DNA of 64,000 nt from Gibbula magus (taxonomy: Eukaryota; Mollusca; Gastropoda; Trochida; Trochidae). Positions 12,916 to 26,100 of this stretch are shown here, one piece after another (within the stretch, counting starts at the first letter, position 1; each line of letters starts with the position of its first letter). The translations under genes were made by a program, and so were the position numbers. The notes beneath the pieces were generated by a model. It was not told where the DNA came from, made no database searches, and saw nothing but the letters and a program-made list of their open reading frames with translations. The stretch covers positions 8,029,021 through 8,093,020 of the forward strand of contig OW388303.1 of the NCBI GenBank assembly GCA_936450465.1, read 5' to 3'.

Positions 12916-13585
12916 TATCCGAATATATTACTTGTACTTAGAATATGCCTTCCCCGTAGACCCACCAAAATATCTGTCACCACATTTAAAGCTGTCGGTC
13001 AAATGACAGCAGCCGATCTAAAACTATTTTTAGTTTAAATGATTTTGCCTTGACATGGGTACTGTTTACGAATGTTGAACAGTTAGACAAAGTGAAAAAC
13101 ATACATATCCCTTTAACCTCAAGGCAAAATATCAAAACACGTCTTTTAGTTTTAGCAATGTTTTCATATTGTATATATATGTGTATATGTTTATGCCCAT
13201 AACGACGCTTGCATATTGGTTTATGTCTGAGTAACTCTTCATTCCTTCAAATAAAAAAAGAAGACGAGGCCGTTTATTTTGAAGGAATGGATAGTTAGGA
13301 GACCACTTAACTACCTAAATTAAGCTAAAATCATCGCTGTTTCAACAAAATAATTTTAAAAAGACATAAGACATAGAATGTCTACTGACAATGAAACAAG
13401 AGAACAAAAGTATGACGTCAATTGGCAAGGAATGTCTACCATGTGTGTCAATAACAGCACCAAGCTCACGGAACGCACGTGCAAATCACGCAGTTCATAC
13501 AGACCTGTATAAGCTGACAGCTGAACATGAACCTGTGTGATAGTGTAAGTGCATCTGCTTGGCGAAGTATTATCGAGTGAGGAAA
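12916..13585. other. No gene recognised
   Basis: Contains a small stem-loop (CATTCCTTCAAATAAA at about 13231 facing TTTATTTTGAAGGAATG at about 13273). The minus-strand open frame at 13356-13598 has no recognisable motif and runs into the fold-back element that follows. Confidence 0.45.
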
Positions 13586-13700
13586 ATATAATATACACTT
13601 AATTACTCATGGTGAGGTCATTATGTAAAATACAAGGACTCGAGACCTGACTCCCGAGGTGGTCTGACCTCACCATGAGTCATTAAGTGTTTTATTATAC
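13586..13700. repeat. Fold-back element 1 (inverted repeat hairpin)
   Basis: Arms of about 35 bp, 13586-13620 and 13665-13700. The inner parts match perfectly (CTCATGGTGAGGTCA against its complement) and the outer parts include TATAAT and CACTTAAT. The spacer is 44 bp. No target duplication was established. It resembles in form the fold-backs at 23029 and 35753. Confidence 0.65.
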
Positions 13701-13799
13701 CGAAATTCGTTTTTTGCTTCAGGCTATATGTATTTTCTTATTTATCAAATCAGGGAACCTATCAGCTGACGCCATCTTGAGAGCAAACGTTAAAACAAA

Positions 13800-13826
13800 C
13801 AGTCACGTGACAAATCACGTGACGTG
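13800..13826. promoter_or_regulatory. Tandem CACGTG E-box pair
   Basis: Two copies of TCACGTGAC separated by three bases. GTCACGTGAC is the core recognised by TFEB/MITF-type bHLH-ZIP factors in animals. No gene start is visible nearby, so function is only a possibility. The same decamer also occurs singly near 31323 and 31903. Confidence 0.25.
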
Positions 13827-13829
13827 TCA

Positions 13830-16800
13830 ATATCTCAGGTCAGTGACATAAATTTTTGTTACAAAACTGACCTCATCACTGGAATAAGGAGTCAATGTAC
13901 AAACATATTTTTCGATAACGTGGTGTGAACTGGCCAATGATATTCTTACAAATTGAATAGAGGTATAATAAGACTAAGTAACAACTTATTTTTTTGTATT
14001 GGACTATTCAATTTTTATACATAATCATAATGAAAGTGTTGTGAAACATTATGATATTGACTCTCGTTTGAATGAAAATGGCTTTTCCCGTAAAACGAAC
14101 TTACAAAACATTGATATTATTTGACATTTGAATATATCTAAGAGCAAAAACATCATCATTTTGTTATATTTCAAACCTAATATAGTTACAGATTTCCGGT
14201 TTTGCAAAACTTTACGACTTTTTTATTTTTTATCTTAAAACATTCTTACACATAACGTTCAGCATATTTACTATATTTTTTTGTTATTTTTCAGGTGTTG
14301 TGGATTGTTTATCTGAAATTGCTATAGTTCTTTAACGATATTAAACCATCACAGTATGGCCTGTCTGTGTTGTACTCTAAATTTGGTCTGGTGTCTTAAG
14401 CGCCCAGCTTTATAGGATGTTGGGACGTCTAATTGCCCAGTTTCTATCCAGTATCAGTCACCTCAATCCCTTAAGTAGACAGTTTGTGGACACGTGGACT
14501 TTATGTACAAACACTATAGGTTTCATTGATAGAATAGTGACAGAGATTACTCAGATGATCCATGAAGTTTATTATGTTTGCTTTTGGTATATAACATATC
14601 CGTTTCGTTTTGCAACTTCTAATAAAGTTAACAAATCCCAATTATTAAAACCAAAGGACACAGTTCATGTTCCTATGATCAACTGACACAGTCAGTCTCA
14701 TAAACATTTCAATATACATCAGCTGTCTGTGTATATTTACTTCGAAATATTATCCTCAGAAAAATCTATCTATTTTCCTGTTACATAGTTTTACCACACT
14801 TATATTTTTCAATTGATGTGTTCGCACTGGCTTTTAACCAGCCTTACAGTGCATATAAAATGATGACTGCAGAGAAAAAGGACAAATAGTCTTTGAATCA
14901 TTTCATTATTTATACATATATTCCTTGATATCTTCAAGCATGATCACTTTGATCTGACTCAAGCACTTCAGCATGATTATCACTTTATGCAGACAAATTG
15001 AGACAGATGTTCAGTTTAGGCTACAATGGGTTCAACATATATCTGTGATATATTCATCTTGTTTTGCACATTATCCCTTGATGATGTTGTACATGGTGAA
15101 GTCGGTGCAACTTTAACAACTCTTATTCTTATTAGGTAGTTATGATCTCCCGCATGTGAAATAAATGGGAGTCTGATGTCTTATATCATAACTGACAGAG
15201 TCTATTTGATATTTGATGTAGGTAACAGCTCACTCATTAGATTTGTGATTTATTCCATTATTTGAGAGTTCCCAAAGGCAACTGCCATATCGTTTGATAA
15301 ATGATGCAAATGATTTGATTACACTTATGATCAAAGAAACTGTCACTTTAATATTAACAGTAAATGAAGGCATCATTTCAGAAAATAATGCATTATTGGG
15401 ACTATCATAGCATTACAATTGACTAATTCTTGTTTGAATAGTTTATGGTTTGGCACTTAAGATAAAGAGTTTATGGTATGGCAAACCACGGATAAAGAGT
15501 TGATGGTATGCTTGGTGATATCACGTTTATGTTATGGCAAGCTTGGGCAAAAGAGTGTATGATATAATATAGTATAGTAATGGCATCGCTATATACAAAA
15601 TAACATTACATTTGTGATTAAAATTACATTCACTGTTTGTGAATAAATTAATTTTGATAGAATTTCAAGTAGCAACAAAACTATGGAGAATAATACAATC
15701 TATCCACCTATATTACGTGAGTTGTTGTGCTGATGTTGATGTTTTCTTTACAAATCATTTGTCAATATAAAACGTTTTCCAATTTTGATAAATCTTTAAA
15801 ACAAAACGTTACTTACTAATTATCTTACACACACTTATTTAATTAGTTTAGTATTCTTGATAAAGTAAACCTGAACTAAACACATGCACAATTATTATAA
15901 ATATTTAATTATAAATATTTCTCAGAATTTAGTATTGGCTGAAATTCTAACACCGTGGGATCTTCTTTTGATATTTGAAGTTAAGCAATTTCTTGATTAA
16001 CCATGCTCCTGTTTACTGATTGGAAAGTTTCAAAACTTTTATCATTAAAAAAAAACTGTTAAATTGTCAAAACTAGAACTTTCCTATTTCATCAACAATT
16101 CCAATCTAACATTCGAGATTTAAATTGGAACCATTTTGTAATAGAATAAACGTTTACATTCGTGATATTTTATTGTTAAAGTTTACTTACATCGGGTAGC
16201 AGATGTTTATGTTATTGAATATAGAGTTTGTACATAATAATTGTTTTTTCAACGGAACACTTACAAATACATTTAATATTCAACGTCCTGATTCATCATA
16301 ATAAGATGAGATACCTGGAAAACATATTCAAATCATGAGAGAAATCTCATACGTTTTAGAACATCTGTCAATAAAACGTTTCGGATATATACTTGATTTC
16401 AGCATGGACAGCATGTGCTGCACACCATACATGTACGTCAATAACATGGTCCTTAGTAATGTCTGGGTAAGATTATATTTTCCAATTATTACTGTCAACG
16501 AACACAGCATTGCCATACGACTTTCAGTGTGGTTTCATCTCAGCACTTTCATGTCACAATGTTGTTGACGTCATTGAATTGTGATTTCATTAGGTTTTTT
16601 ATCGCAAAGCATTTTGAGTTAGTCCTGGATGATATTAGAGCAACAATATGAGATAACGAGAAACGAGATATGCTTGATCTCACACAAGTGGTATTTATTG
16701 ATAAATAAACTGGCAGGCAAAAGAAAGTGAACACCTCTTTTTAAAGTACTATAATTAAAAAACTAAATAAAGTAGGAGTTTAAGATAGTTTATTCATTTC

Positions 16801-18389
16801 GAAAAACATCAAAATCCTAAATCTTAACGTATAATTGGGCAGTTTTGCGCCCGAGAAATCCAACAGATGTAGGAGTAAAGAAACACAACCAAAACACGTT
16901 GATGTTTTAATTCTTTCTATTCCATTCAGTCTTTCAATTTGTAAAATGTACTACATGGGTGCCAACTGTGGTCGTATCAACGCATTATGAAATGCACTGT
17001 CTGGTCGAGAATATAAATTGTCTTATGACGTCACCTGACAGCCGTTTCTGTGTTCATGCAAAACTGGCATAGACGCTTGTTCATTAACTGGATGGAGTGG
17101 TTTGATTCTAGCACGTCATTGTGGACCGTCTGACAGTTGTCCAATCAACGACAAGTCTTGAGAAAATAGAAATCATTGTAAAGCTGTTATGTTGCATGCC
17201 AAACTGACGTTGTCACGGCCATAATGACATTAGCCTCACTTAGAGATAGCGTTGACGGCGGCCTAACGCAACGGATATCAGCCTTCATGTGGCAAAAAAG
17301 ACCATTGTTTTTTGTGTTCTTGGATTGTCAAATGTCTCCCCAATGTAACAACACATTGACATTAGAAATGCAGGAACACATGCGATTCTTGTAGTTTTGT
17401 TGTCCGTTGCCAAACTATCAAATTTCAGAAGTTATTCACGTTTTTCTGGTGTAGCTGGTGTCTGGGATTGCCAACATTAATAATGTGTAGCAATTTTACC
17501 TATGTGTCACATGACTATAGACCAGTATGAAGGTCACGTGATTATCAAATATTTTCCAATTTTCTACATAATGTGTTAATATGGTTTGAGTTCAACTTGA
17601 AAAAACAAAAGTTAATGTTTAGGCCCTGTGTATCCGAGGCTTACTGTCAACATCACAGTTATCAATTTTCCATAATTTCATTTTAAAAAGTGTATACTTT
17701 CTTTTGCCTGTTTAGTTAATATATCCTTTTAAGTAAGGTTAACAGGACGAATTGCACTCATTTGTTACATATAGAATACTAAGGTTGCATACGATTTTAT
17801 AGAAAATATAAATATTCCTTTTGCACGTTGAGTTTACATTAGGATCAGTTGAGGAATCGTCCCTCCAAGGAAACGGTGTCCATAGAATTGAATCAGATAC
17901 GAGTTTCAGCAGAATATTTTCACACATGTAATCCTCGAGTGAATCAGAACCTCACTTTTGAAAGCAAATAGTACTGCATGATTCGGTCAGTTGTGTGAAC
18001 GGTTATAACTTGCAGATATTCAAACCTTGATTTAAGCCCGTTCTTTGCTGATGATTAAAGGGGAAATCATGAGATGAGAATTTACATCTGGATGAACAAA
18101 TTATTAATATTCTTTCACAACTACATTACGAACTTGCATCTGGAGAACTGCTGTTATGAATGTAGTATGTTATGTTCATTTAAAAGTCAAGTAATCATCA
18201 AAGTAGTTTTTACATTTTCTAGGAAAAACATTTTAAGTAAATGTGTGGATTTAAATATCTAATAAATATTCTATCTAGGTTGAATTCTAGTTCTCAGTTT
18301 ATCCTTAGGCATTTAAGTATTACATCTAGTTAGTTCATATGAATTAAAGTTTATTGGAGTTATTTCATCTCCTTAAAATTATCCAGGTG
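13830..18389. other. No gene recognised
   Basis: AT-rich sequence. Apart from the small repeat at 15438-15560 I see no structured element. Open frames at 14417-14686 and 16335-16568 lack family motifs. Confidence 0.45.
15438..15560. repeat. Degenerate ~33-bp tandem repeat
   Basis: Three to four imperfect copies of a phrase of the form TTTATGGTATGGCAA...GATAAAGAG, with a final variant reading TTATGTTATGGCAAGCTTGG. No coding potential. Confidence 0.5.
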
Positions 18390-19155
18390 TTTAGTGATGC
18401 AACATGTATCAACACTGAGTCTTCTCTATCAGATTATAAAAGAACTCATTAGCATTGACTATAGTGCTTTTGGTAGTTTTGAGCGTGTGTTGCTTCCCTC
18501 CACAGATTAACCAATGATGAGACTTTTCTTCTAATGCAATACTTGAAATTCTAACAATGTTTTTCAACTTGTATATCTTATTTGTTATGCAGGCACTGAC
18601 TTCAAGCTAATTGATTACAATTTCGGACCTTTATTTTGATGTGTCGATACTTTTATGCCTCTATCCTGATTCAGTCATTTCAGCATTGTCTTGTAAGCTT
18701 CCATCATGCCATACAAGACTCCTTTAATTTCATTAAAGTACTAAGTTTCAAGATAAGTTGAAAAAACATTCCTTTCTGGTAAGGTCATATAGGTGAAATG
18801 TTATGTATTAACACTTCACTATTAGATTAGAAAGCGATAATAAGCACTAAATAGTGCCTTTGGCAGTTGTCCTTCCTTCCCTGCACAAATATGCTGATGA
18901 TGAGATCTTTTTACAATACAATACTTGGAATTCTGACAATGTTTCTCCACTTTTATTTCTTATTTGATATGCAGGCACTGGCTTCACACACTAATTGAGT
19001 ACAACTTTGGATTTTCTTTTTACTTTTCTGTTCTGTAATGCTTCAACTGTGATTCAATCATTTCAACATTATCTTGCCACCTATTATCTTGCGCCAATAG
19101 TGCCACCAAAACATGCAATATATGCAAAGATTAGTGTGTATTTTGAAGAGAAGTT
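18390..19155. repeat. Diverged 382-bp tandem duplication
   Basis: Two successive units share many landmarks at a constant offset near 382 bp. ATGCAGGCACTG occurs at 18587 and 18969, with TATCAACACT/TATTAACACT, AATACTTG-AATTCT-ACAATGTTT, TGATGAGA and a TTCAGTCATTTCA-like phrase in the same order. The units are strongly diverged, so the duplication is old or the copies are independent insertions of one element. Confidence 0.6.
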
Positions 19156-21721
19156 GAAGAAGTGATCCTCAAGGTCACAGAGGTTGACAAGACAAGACAA
19201 AACAATCTGCTACAAAATATATTCAATCATATGCATTCTAAACAAACATTTTACAGTGTTCCGTGTTTAGTTATTGGGTGCACACATCTTTCTTTGCTCG
19301 GTCTTTGGTATCCATTAGATAAATTCTATTATCCATCTTTTATGACACAAACAATGTTTTAGGAAGAAAAAGTGCAAGTCTTCAAATTCAGATTTCTTCA
19401 ATTTCATAATAACTCAAAACCAGTAGCAGTCAACTTGTTTATGTAAATCTGTTAATAAAATATTTATAAATCTACATGTATCTATGTCCACATGTGTTGT
19501 GTAACTATTTAAATCATCATTATATAATGTATTACTATCCAAAATAGGTATGTATTGACAATTACAACCGCTTGTCATCCATACATAAAGAAATCAATTT
19601 TGAATTCTTAACAGATAATATTTACAGAATTCACAACGATATTGAGACAGATAATCAAGCTGAGATGATGTATCAGATTATATATGTTAGTATGAATTTA
19701 TAATATGTCTAGATTTGTCTATCTGTCAACAGGAACAGAAGAAATGTTTTTCCAAATTTGGATTTATGTATCTGTATGTATGCTCCTTTGTTTGTAAAAA
19801 TGCTTGCCTTTATCTAAAAAAATGTAAAATAAAAAAAAAATAAAAAGATGAATTTATAAAAGCAAATAATGTTTTAAAGCAGAGATGGTAACACTATTAT
19901 CGCCCATTTATATTAACTTGTTAGTTCATCACAAGTTGAAAATATAACATTTCAAATAGGTATTAGTTTGTTCTTATTAAGGTCATAAAAATAATTCTAA
20001 AAATCCAGAGACATCAAAAACATTTACAATGTACATATCATATTTATTGACCACGTATAGTTTAATTTCCTAGGATCTTGATTTGTCAAGAATTAATACA
20101 TTTAAGATACTTCAAGAAACAAGCATCACATTATTCATTATAATGTGAAAACACCTTTATAATCCGCACATTGGAATCATTATTCAGTTTACTTTTATGA
20201 CAGTGATATACGAGGAGTCGTCGTTATTTGCTTTATGCCTGACATAATTCTATCAATTCACAAGCGATAACAGAGTGATTGATCTAAGAGTTAATCAAGC
20301 ACAATGACGCATTTTATCTGAGATTTGTTGGGAAGTAATGCACATTTAATAATCATTTCTTTTAATGAAATTTAATAACTTGTAGCATGCGTTATGAAAC
20401 AACTTACTTTCCCCATGTATGTTTTTAACAAATAAACAGGAAAGAATATCAAATTAATACAAAGATGTACAACCTATGTAGGAAAATATAGAAATATAGG
20501 CAACTAGTATATTTTTTGTTAAAATCCCACATACTGTTATTGGATTGGATGTTTGTTGTTGTTCATTTACAAATCGAATGTACAGGCGATGCATGTACAT
20601 GTATAAATGCACAAATTACCAACAATGTGAGATGGTTGCAGAATTCCACCAAATTCTACAGTTTTCTATTTAATAAAGTTTAACATGTCTTGGAATTGAA
20701 TTGCAATATACATATTTGTCAGCATGCATCTGTATGTATGGTTGTATCAAAATATATGTTTGTTTTCAAATAAACGTACAACATTGTTGTCTAGTTGTAA
20801 CGATTACAAGTGTTAACCAGGATTCAACAGTTCTTCACAGCTTCAATGGCAAGTAGACAGTACAGCTTCTCATATTTACAGCTAAGGAGAATTGATATGG
20901 TTAATTTCCTGAGTTCAAGATTGTGAAGAAGAGCTAGAGCACATCATAAACAGAGGTTAAAGTAAACAAAACAATTTACGTTTGTGACTTTGAGTAGATT
21001 TGAAAGTTGAAAGCTTCTATTTTTCATTATTTCATTGTGAAAGCTTATAATTACCATTATTTAATGAGGATCAATTTAATCACTAAAGATATGATGTATT
21101 CTAAATAAGAGGAATAATTTACGACAGTAACTGCTGTGAAGTATAAAAATTAAACGTGATGTTTGAGCAACTATACATAATGTATTGTAAATGTATGAAC
21201 AAATTACACCGGCATTTTCTTTGTAAAGATAACTCAGTATGTTTATTCAGCATTTGAGGTCTACAGCACATATAGATCTAATACAAGTTGATAAGTTGAT
21301 CATTCGTTTCGACTGATATGTTTTTAAAATAGATGTATATGATTGAGTGTTCCAGAATCTTGCCAATATTTTCGAAAAATCTGTATCATCTACTGAACCA
21401 TTCGAAGTAAAGATAGTTTAGAAATAACATTCTATTAAATTTAACACTGGCAGTTTTACCATAACTGAAAAGGGGAATGAATAAACTACTTATTAATTGT
21501 AGCTGCCAATATCCGCCTTCCGCCAATATAGTTATGTTGGCGATTTTTTTTAATTCAGAACCATCTAACATTAAGATTAACATCGTATAATGCAAAGTTA
21601 GACGTCCCATTTCTAAATTTATTGTTTCAAAAGAGCACAATTTGAAAAATAAATTTTCAAAATACAATATTTCAAATAAAGCAATTTAATGATTCTAAAT
21701 TTGATAAAAGTTTACACTTCG
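19156..21721. other. No gene recognised
   Basis: Very AT-rich sequence with short A/T runs (for example near 19818-19845). The open frame at 21386-21667 on the minus strand has no recognisable motif. Confidence 0.45.
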
Positions 21722-21975
21722 CTTGTAAGATTCACGCTGCTGACAGATTTGAAATTGTAAATCAAATTTTCTGGTCAAAAACAGCCCTTATGAAACGTTT
21801 GCATTCATAAAACATTGTGCACAAATACATTTCAAGATTGAGGAAACGGTGAAGGGATTTTCTATAGGAAGCTCTAAATGTGGTATTTGAAATCAGAGAG
21901 GATGTTTTAACAACCCGGAGCTTGTCGCTTCCATGAATAAAAAGTAAATCTATTATAAATTACAAATGACCGAAA
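21722..21975 (+). repeat. Dispersed repeat, copy 2
   Basis: Second copy of the element at 12690-12915, same orientation and segment order. It carries extra sequence after AAATCAAATTTTC. Class unknown. Confidence 0.6.
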
Positions 21976-23028
21976 TAACCAGTTCAGTCTTTTGAAAAAC
22001 GGATCTATACCCAATACCAAAATAAACTTTGCACCCATCTTCTTGTCTTAATAAATCACATAATAGGCAACGATTGGATTTGGGTTTTTAAGTATTGTAA
22101 TAATTATTCAATTTTACATTCGATGTATGAAAATATTCATTTCAAAAGTTTATTTAAATAAAAAGTTTGGACGCATCAACATACGAGGGGTATCAAAATG
22201 TGTTTGATCAATTCGTCTGTGATTCGGTGGTGGTCTCGTACTCGGTGGTCTTTGCTAATGGGTAATATCAATGGACTTTTAACATCATAAACTGTTTCAG
22301 TAGTGCGTTAGTCGCTTAACATGTGTGTCTTTTCAAAATTAAAAGTTTAATTTTTTTTAAAATTTTAAATTTCATTTTTTGTAAAAAAAATAAAAACTTC
22401 TAAAAAAAATATTTGACTGATGACAATACGCCATTACTTTTCAGTTTTAGTGTACGATGTCCAAAGCTTGAAATATTTGTAATTGAAAAACATACATATG
22501 ATAAAATCAACTGAGATGCAAAGTTTCTTTTGGTATTTGGTGTAGATAGATCTGTTTAAAACGTTTAATAACAAATAGATGAGTATGTGATATGCGTGCA
22601 GAAACATTTAATATTTAATAGATAATTAGGAACGTGATATGCATCCTTTTTTCTTTCATAAACTAATAGATGTAACACAGCTTTTATATAATTGATGTCT
22701 CGAATTTCCAGCCATTCAATCTTTTGTTGAAAATCAAATCTAGCATTTATATCTTATCCCTGTGTTATGAAGTAGAAATGTTAGTGACTATTAATGATAT
22801 GTTTACAGTTAATTGGATTGTGAATATGACAACAGCTGTTTTAAGTTTCTAGTTTCTTTGCGTATTCGGCACATGGCACACTGGCGATTTGAACAGTAAA
22901 GGAGTCGAAACACATTACTTTACTATTGTTAAACATATATACTTATCAACTTGAACACATCACCTAGACAGGATGATACTCTTCTTCCTCCATGACGCCC
23001 GGGGTCTACATAAATGACATAAATAGAG
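21976..23028. other. No gene recognised
   Basis: AT-rich with A and T runs around 22350-22420. Nothing else is supported. Confidence 0.45.
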
Positions 23029-23174
23029 AATACTACACGAGGTCTCATTAGATACAAATTATACGAAACGAGTGTCCTTCCGACGGTATCTGACCGAGCG
23101 AAAGCGAAGTCAGATAACATAGGAAGGTCAAGAGTTTCGTATAATTCGTATCTAATGAGACCGAGTGTGGTATT
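23029..23174. repeat. Fold-back element 2 (65-bp arms)
   Basis: Arms 23029-23093 and 23110-23174 pair without gaps at about 54 of 65 positions, including the perfect stretch GGTCTCATTAGATAC. The 16-base loop reads CCGAGCGAAAGCGAAG. Weak pairing continues outward for about ten more bases. The loop core CGAAAGCGAAG recurs in the fold-back at 35753, suggesting one family. No open frame. Confidence 0.85.
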
Positions 23175-26100
23175 TTATTTATTACACACGTTTATTATAC
23201 ACGGATTCGTCACACTGTTTAACTGTATTACCTGTGATGAGGGAAACAATTCTCCGTAACCGAAACAGGTTTCAATAACTGAGTGCGTAATAATTGGCGT
23301 AAACTGTGCTAGAGCTGACCGAACGCTTATTTGCACCTCCTATTGCGTATACCTACGACGAAATAATGTAGTTCATGACTGTAAAAATGAACAAAAAGGT
23401 CTAGCAAATGAACTGTATTTGTTATGTTATCATGGTTGTGCAAGGTATTATCGTTAATGCACACATTGACATTAATCTTATAGTAAACTCGTTCGCCTCG
23501 CCTTGTCTCGCCTCGCTGTGGGTCGGCTCGCCGCTTAAGTGTCGAGGCTGTTGGCCTAGTTACTTGCGACAGCTGACATTGTTTGTTTTGTGACGGAATG
23601 TCATTAGATATATACAATTTACTGAAAGAATGAAGCAACAGTGACAAGGTTTATGACATTTTGACTGTACAATCGTGGCCTATGGTACTGTAGAGAGAGA
23701 ACTGTCAGACAGGTCAACGCAGAGTTAATATGCTTGGCTTTGACTAGTATCATTGCAAGTACCATTGCAAGCTGTTCATTACGTTCTTGATGATGAATAT
23801 TAGTCTAAATGATGTTTGCATTTGACATTCGCCGCATTGGAAACCTTTTGACACCGACAATGAATGTGAGATGTGTCCAGATTTCCATACAACCCTTGAA
23901 CTGTAAGTAAATACGGTGTAACATACGATAGTTACAATTATTCGCGATATCAATGATGCATACTGGCCAAATTTGGAGCTTTCTAAAAGCATTGTTGACA
24001 AACTATGTTGACGCATATATCTAACATATAAAGTAATGAAAATGAAATGTTACGTGTTTGTTTTTAATTCAAAAGTAGTTCCGTTTATACTTGACACTAA
24101 CTGAGAGGTCACTGATTATCCAATCAGATCGTTGGAATGCGGGGTCACGTCGTTACGACACAGGTCAACGTGATACGACACACGTGTGACGTACGAGATA
24201 AGTATGTCAGCAGTTCACCACGTGTGTAATAAATATCAATACAGCAATGGATCAGGGATACACATTTCTAATAACAAATGGGCCAATAGATCCTGTAATT
24301 AGAAGAACGTTTTCCACATCTGACTTTTCAAACGTGTCATTCTGTCCATCTGTTAACAGCACTTATACTTCCATTCCATTCCCTGTGAAGGTGAATAAAT
24401 CTATCTGATGTCCTTCAGTTTAATTCACGACTTTGGGACAGACACAATGGTTAGGGGAAAATGGCTAATGCTTAATTTGTCCTTTTGGATTGATGTGATT
24501 CGCCATTTTATGAGTGTAATTATCAAACGTAAAATAGGGACATTAACTTGACAAGATAAAATTGTTCTCTAAACACTCCATGCCCTTGTAAACTCAATGC
24601 ACTTGGTTGATCAATCTGCAACTGTCCATCTTTACTCCTAGCCTGCTACCGGTACCGGTGGCGATACTAGATAAGCTTTTGTTATTTCTCTGGACAGTCC
24701 TATCAGGTGTTTTTGTCTAGAATGATGTGTCCTAATCGTAGCACAAAGATCAATTTTAAGTTTGTTTTAGTACTTGATTGTAAAGAGTAAAACACTTTTA
24801 AGAATCGATCCCTTTTTCGTAGTTACTTTTTAATAAATGGTCTTCACTCATACAGTAGATTCATCTACTACCTTGCCACAAAGACAAGTTATATTGTATT
24901 GACGTATCTGATTGGCTACTGTATGAAATATGATTCAGATAAGGTAGTGCATACACTAATCAGGCAGATCCATAGATGAATCCAGTGTATGGGTAGAGAT
25001 TTATTGGAATGTACATGTTTACCATGGAGGTTAACGAGGTGGTCAACAATACGTTTTGGTCATCACCATCAGAGCAAGATGTTAATAGAACATAAAGTCA
25101 GAAAATTCAATTCAATCAATTAAAGTATAACTTTAATAATGACTTCAAAGTGATTTGTAAAAATAATGCCAGTCTGAATTAATAAGACTCAAATCTTACA
25201 AATACATCAAAGCAGAGAGAGTGTTAAGAATCATATCACAATACTTCGTTATTCACATAAAATCCTTATCTTAAGTATGCTTTCAAAGAGAGATCAAAGG
25301 ATTAGTAATTTAGTATGGGGAGATGTTGCCCACATGGGGCAATGGTTCAACTCTTTAGCTTAAGACCTATTATAGATTTTGCTTTTGCTCCTTAATCGAA
25401 ATATTAAAGAGTGATCAATGACTTGATAACAATTGTGTTCGATGTGGGTCAGTTATAAACCTTAAAATCTCCGTTATTTAACCGCTATTATTTATTTACA
25501 GATTTAAGAATAAAATAAGAATTCATCCCATGCATGATTCCTCTTAACAACATTTATGTCATCAGAATTTATATTCCGTTCGAAATGTTGTAAATCAATT
25601 TATAACTGCGTGATTATGAACGGTTTTATGAAACTTGTGGTTGCCACCGTTAGGGGAGGGCCTTGTCATTACAATCAGTTAGGTCTTAGGTCAGAGTTAG
25701 GTCTAAGAGTATGTTATTAGAGCTATTTATAAAAAAAAGACAATTGTATTCATATGATTCCATATTCTGGATCACACAAACACTTTAGTATCAAGGCTAG
25801 CTTATATCTTCAGTCACACCAACCAGCACTTAATCTGGTGTAATAGTATCATGAAATGAAAGAGGGTAATTGTGTTTCAATGGATTTTTATGTTGAACGT
25901 TAGCATGACGTTATGTTTTAATCATTAACAAGTGAACACGTGGGACTAAAATATAAAATACTATAATACTTTGGCTTTTGTTGACAATACATATTGACAG
26001 TACCTAGAGAATCATTGCACATTGTAGGAAAACCTCCTCAGTTTTGTCTTCTTGCGGAATGTAAATTGAGGCTATGACAAAAAGGCTGGTGACATAAATA

